Source: Streptomyces canus
GTDB taxonomy: Bacteria; Actinomycetota; Actinomycetes; Streptomycetales; Streptomycetaceae
Assembly: GCF_030815415.1 (NCBI RefSeq)
Contig: NZ_JAUSWW010000001.1
Coordinates: forward strand, 868,001-932,000
Length of the DNA: 64,000 nt
Direction: 5' to 3'
Below the pieces are notes generated by a model. That model had not been told where the DNA came from. It made no database searches and saw only the letters and a list, made by a program, of their open reading frames with translations. Each line of letters begins with the position of its first letter. Positions within the stretch are counted from its first letter, which is position 1. The position numbers and the translations under genes were made by a program. Below, in pieces: positions 61,472 to 64,000 of the stretch.

Positions 61472-62623
61472 TCACTGGGCCTCCCGCAGGCGGTCGGCGA
61501 AGGACAGCAGTGCGGTGAACTGCTCCGAGAGCCCGGCCGGGCCCGCGTCGGGGTCCTTGAAGTAGAAGCCCAGTTCCGGCAGCGGTCCGGACAGGCCCGC
61601 CTCGTGGGCGCGGGCGACCAGGCGGGCCAGGTCCAGCACGAGCGGTGCGGCCAGGGCCGAGTCGCAGCCCTGCCAGATGGTCTGGAGGATCATGCGCGAG
61701 CCGAGGAAGCCTTCGAAGGCGATGTGATCCCAGGCGGTCTTCCAGTCGCCGAGCACCGGCACGTCGTCGATGTGCACCTCACCCTGCGGTGTGTGCCCGA
61801 GGGTTTCGGCGAGGACGCGTTCCTTGCCGGCGTTCTTCGCCGCGGCCGCGCCCGGGTCGGCGAGCGCCGCGCCGTCGCCTCCGCCCAGCAGGTTGGTGCC
61901 GGACCAGGCCCGCACGGGCAGGGCGCGCTGGACGAACATCGGGGCGAGCACGGCCCGCAGCAGCGTCTGGCCCGTCTTGCCGTCACGGCCCGCGTGCGGA
62001 AGCCCGCCTGCCGCGGCGGCTTTTGTGAGGGCCGGGGTGCGCAGCCCGGTGGACGGTGTGAAGTTGACGTAGGGGCAGCCGGTCCGCACGGCGGCGGCCG
62101 CGTAGAGGGAGCTGGGCGGCAGTCGGACGGCGTCGGGTGCGGGCAACGGCTCCGTGGAGGAGACGTTGACGACGACCACCCGTGCCAGTGCGTTGCGCTC
62201 GCGGAAGGAGGTGAGGTCGGCGGCGAAGTCCGTGATGAGTTCCTCGTCGCCGCGCGGGTCGTTCGGGAGCGGGCCGCCCGGCCGTATCTCCTCGTCCGCG
62301 GCCTGGAGTTCGGCGCGCACGGCGGGGGCGAGGCCGTGCGGGAGGACGCCCGCCTCGGTGAGGTGTTCGGCCCGCTTGGGCAGCGGGCAGTGGGTGGTGT
62401 CGTGGCCGCCGAACACGAGTGAGGTCAGGGGCGGCACGCCGGAGCCGTCGAACGGCGGCGTCTCGGTGACCATGCCGGTCGGCGGATGCAGTGTGGCGGC
62501 GACCGCCGCGCATCCGGCGACGGCCGTGGTGGCGACCGATCCGCGGGCTCCGACGAACCAGACGCCGGTGCGTGCGGTCGGCCCGCCGGTCTGGGGCTCC
62601 GATGCTGTCCCGTCGTTGTTCAC
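61472..62623 (-). CDS. Inositol-3-phosphate synthase family protein
   Basis: 383 residues. The NAD-binding start is GVWFVGARGSVATTAVAGCA. Other marks are VVVVNVSSTEPLP, YVNFTPSTGLRTPALTKAAA, GRDGKTGQTLLRAVLAPMF and the synthase-like GTNLLGGGDGAALADPGAAA plus SRMILQTIWQGCDSALAAPL. The usual enzyme turns glucose-6-phosphate into inositol-3-phosphate. Divergent members occur in ebo-type clusters. GTG at 62623 has GGGAGG well placed; ATG at 62641 has none. Confidence 0.85.
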   Translation of the reverse strand: MNNDGTASEPQTGGPTARTGVWFVGARGSVATTAVAGCAAVAATLHPPTGMVTETPPFDGSGVPPLTSLVFGGHDTTHCPLPKRAEHLTEAGVLPHGLAPAVRAELQAADEEIRPGGPLPNDPRGDEELITDFAADLTSFRERNALARVVVVNVSSTEPLPAPDAVRLPPSSLYAAAAVRTGCPYVNFTPSTGLRTPALTKAAAAGGLPHAGRDGKTGQTLLRAVLAPMFVQRALPVRAWSGTNLLGGGDGAALADPGAAAAKNAGKERVLAETLGHTPQGEVHIDDVPVLGDWKTAWDHIAFEGFLGSRMILQTIWQGCDSALAAPLVLDLARLVARAHEAGLSGPLPELGFYFKDPDAGPAGLSEQFTALLSFADRLREAQ

Positions 62624-63158
62624 GGGCTGCCTCCCTGCCATGTCGAGGTACCGATGTGGTGTGGAGGACGGTGGGTCGGGGGCCCGGGGGCCTGCCCGTC
62701 CACCGTCGGCATTGGGGCGGCTTCGGCCGCGGCCCAGGAGGACTCCTCCGTGTTCCGCGCGGTTACGGCGTGCGCGGGGGCGGCAAGGGGCCGCCGGTGA
62801 GAACTGCGGGATACCTGAGGGCTCGTCACCCTGCGCCGTGCAGGGGCGTCCTCCGGGGCCGGTCGCACGAACCGTGCGCCGTGCGACCTGAATGCGGCGT
62901 CAGTTTCGAACCACTGTGTGGTGCTTGTGCACGAAGGGACCGTAGCCCCGTTCGTCCTCGACCGGAACCCTTTGCGCACCGAAGCAGCGAACTTTTTCCT
63001 TGATCAGGACAAAGTGGGGTCGGGGCAGCCCGGACCGGCCCGGCGGCTCTCCCGCCACCGGGCACCGACCCGGCCGGCTCTCCCCAGGTCACGGGAGGCG
63101 GACCCGGTTCGCCGACGCCCCAACTACGCGTGAGCGGAACCGATATGCGCCAGGAACG
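62624..63158. other. Intergenic region with possible operator
   Basis: About 535 bases between two same-direction genes. No gene recognised. At 62988-63015 lies CTTTTTCCTTGATCAGGACA followed by AAGT, whose reverse strand is a rough palindrome (ACTTTGTCCT / AGGAAAAAGT) and includes the GGACAAAGT also seen at 59912. It may carry the promoter and operator of the inositol-synthase-like gene. Confidence 0.45.
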
Positions 63159-64000
63159 CTAGTTGTCGCCGCCCGCGAAGGCGGCATCGAAGGACGCCGA
63201 AGGCGGGTCGAAGTCGAACCGCTTCAGATGGGCGAGCGCACGCGGCGCGCCGACGAGGCGGTCCATGCCGGCGTCCTCCCACTCCACGGAAACCGGCCCG
63301 CCGTAACCGATCGAACGCAGCATCCGGAACACGTCCTCCCACGGCACGTCGCCGTGCCCGGCGGAGACGAAGTCCCAGCCCCGCCGCGGGTCTCCCCAGG
63401 GCAGATGGGAGCCGAGCCGGCCGTTGCGCCCGTCCAGACGCCTGCGAGCCTCCTTGCAGTCGACGTGATAGATCCGGTCCCGGAAGTCGTAGAGGAAGCC
63501 GACCGGGTCCAGGTCCTGCCAGACGAAGTGGCTGGGGTCGAAGTTGAGGCCGAAGGCCGGCCGGTGGTCCACCGCCTCCAACGCCCGTTGCGTGGTCCAG
63601 TAGTCGTAGGCGATCTCGCTCGGATGGACCTCGTGGGCGAAGCGGACACCCTCGCTGTCGCACAGGTCCAGGATCGGGTTCCAGCGCTCGGTGAAGTCCT
63701 CGTAACCGCGCTCGATCATCCGCTCCGGTACCGGCGGGAACATCGCCACCAGATGCCAGATCGACGATCCGGTGAACCCGACGACCGTATCGACGCCGAA
63801 GGCGGCCGCGGCCCGCACCGTGTCCTTGATCTCGGCCGCGGCCCGTCGGCGTACCCCCTCCGGCTCCCCGTCGCCCCAGATCCGGGCGGGCAGGATGCCC
63901 TGGTGCCGTTCGTCGATGGGGTGGTCACACACGGCCTGGCCGACGAGATGGTTGGAGATCGCCCAGCACTTGAGGCCGTACTTCTCCAGCAGGGCGTGCC
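63159..64000 (-). CDS. Sugar phosphate isomerase/epimerase, 5' end cut by window
   Basis: At least 279 residues of the xylose-isomerase-like TIM barrel, cytosolic as far as seen. The frame is open through the window edge ([20 protein letters not shown]). Landmarks are the metal-binding positions in [50 protein letters not shown] and [13 protein letters not shown]. The product is probably a ketose or inositol-related epimerase. It lies upstream of, and in line with, the inositol-synthase-like gene. Confidence 0.93.
   Translation of the reverse strand, partial: HALLEKYGLKCWAISNHLVGQAVCDHPIDERHQGILPARIWGDGEPEGVRRRAAAEIKDTVRAAAAFGVDTVVGFTGSSIWHLVAMFPPVPERMIERGYEDFTERWNPILDLCDSEGVRFAHEVHPSEIAYDYWTTQRALEAVDHRPAFGLNFDPSHFVWQDLDPVGFLYDFRDRIYHVDCKEARRRLDGRNGRLGSHLPWGDPRRGWDFVSAGHGDVPWEDVFRMLRSIGYGGPVSVEWEDAGMDRLVGAPRALAHLKRFDFDPPSASFDAAFAGGDN

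Noticed and set aside
1..64000. CRISPR arrays, tRNA or rRNA genes, and polyketide or non-ribosomal peptide clusters
   Set aside because: No regular spaced repeats, no cloverleaf sequences and no carrier-protein or adenylation/ketosynthase motifs were seen.

Overview
The window is high-GC DNA with strong GC bias at third codon positions, GTG starts, ATGA/GTGA gene couplings and families typical of Streptomyces: DUF574 methyltransferase, DUF5753 XRE regulator with DUF397 partner, a nitrate-sensor-type kinase, and DUF6230/DUF6114 proteins. It reads as a chromosomal accessory region, possibly towards an arm. I base that on the many frameshifted or truncated genes, the transposase fossils, and the absence of core cell-division, ribosomal or tRNA genes. 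I see no rRNA, tRNA or CRISPR array, and no polyketide or peptide synthetase.

Layout. 1-3.3 kb: end of a GH1 beta-glucosidase coupled to a GH31 alpha-xylosidase. 3.3-9.9 kb: small stand-alone genes (BTAD regulator, Nudix, VOC, dihydrofolate-reductase-like, AraC, glutaredoxin-like, flavin-dependent oxidoreductase) with one decayed operon. 10-20 kb: a redox and regulator island (TetR, SDR, two YjbR paralogues, AraC, SnoaL-like, quinone oxidoreductase, NmrA-like, alpha/beta hydrolase) with relics of further SDR and lactonase genes and a 24-bp perfect inverted repeat. 20-30.7 kb: lipoprotein, transposase relic, VOC, orphan sensor kinase, DUF574 methyltransferase, a WhiJ-like regulator/DUF397/ATPase module, and a frameshifted LLM oxidoreductase. 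30.7-43 kb: lipoprotein, metallophosphoesterase, P450, small unknowns, a secreted-protein pair, an LLM relic, a second MurG-like glycosyltransferase and a repeat-rich membrane protein, among IS630 and IS5 fossils. 43-47.5 kb: an SDR/TetR fossil fusion and the DUF6230-DUF6114-third gene operon facing a MerR regulator. 47.5-50.8 kb: an MMPL exporter divergent from its likely TetR repressor. 50.8-55.3 kb: the most coherent unit, a Fe-S reductase coupled to a YhgE/Pip-type permease, a TetR gene and an SDR, all carrying the same AAACCGATCGGTTT-type operator. 55.3-57.7 kb: a Fic-like toxin/antitoxin pair, VOC and a beta-propeller-like protein. 57.7-64 kb: a leftward sugar-metabolism group (secreted sorbosone-dehydrogenase-like enzyme with PKD domain, two sugar isomerase/epimerase-like proteins, inositol-3-phosphate-synthase-like enzyme).

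How the parts relate. Three separate sites carry the same SDR subfamily, intact or broken, next to TetR-type control. This suggests repeated duplication and loss of a TetR-SDR module. The five operator copies at 50.8-54.3 kb predict that one TetR protein controls its own gene, the Fe-S reductase/permease pair and the SDR. That regulon is the best candidate for an undescribed system here. Its substrate cannot be read from the sequence.
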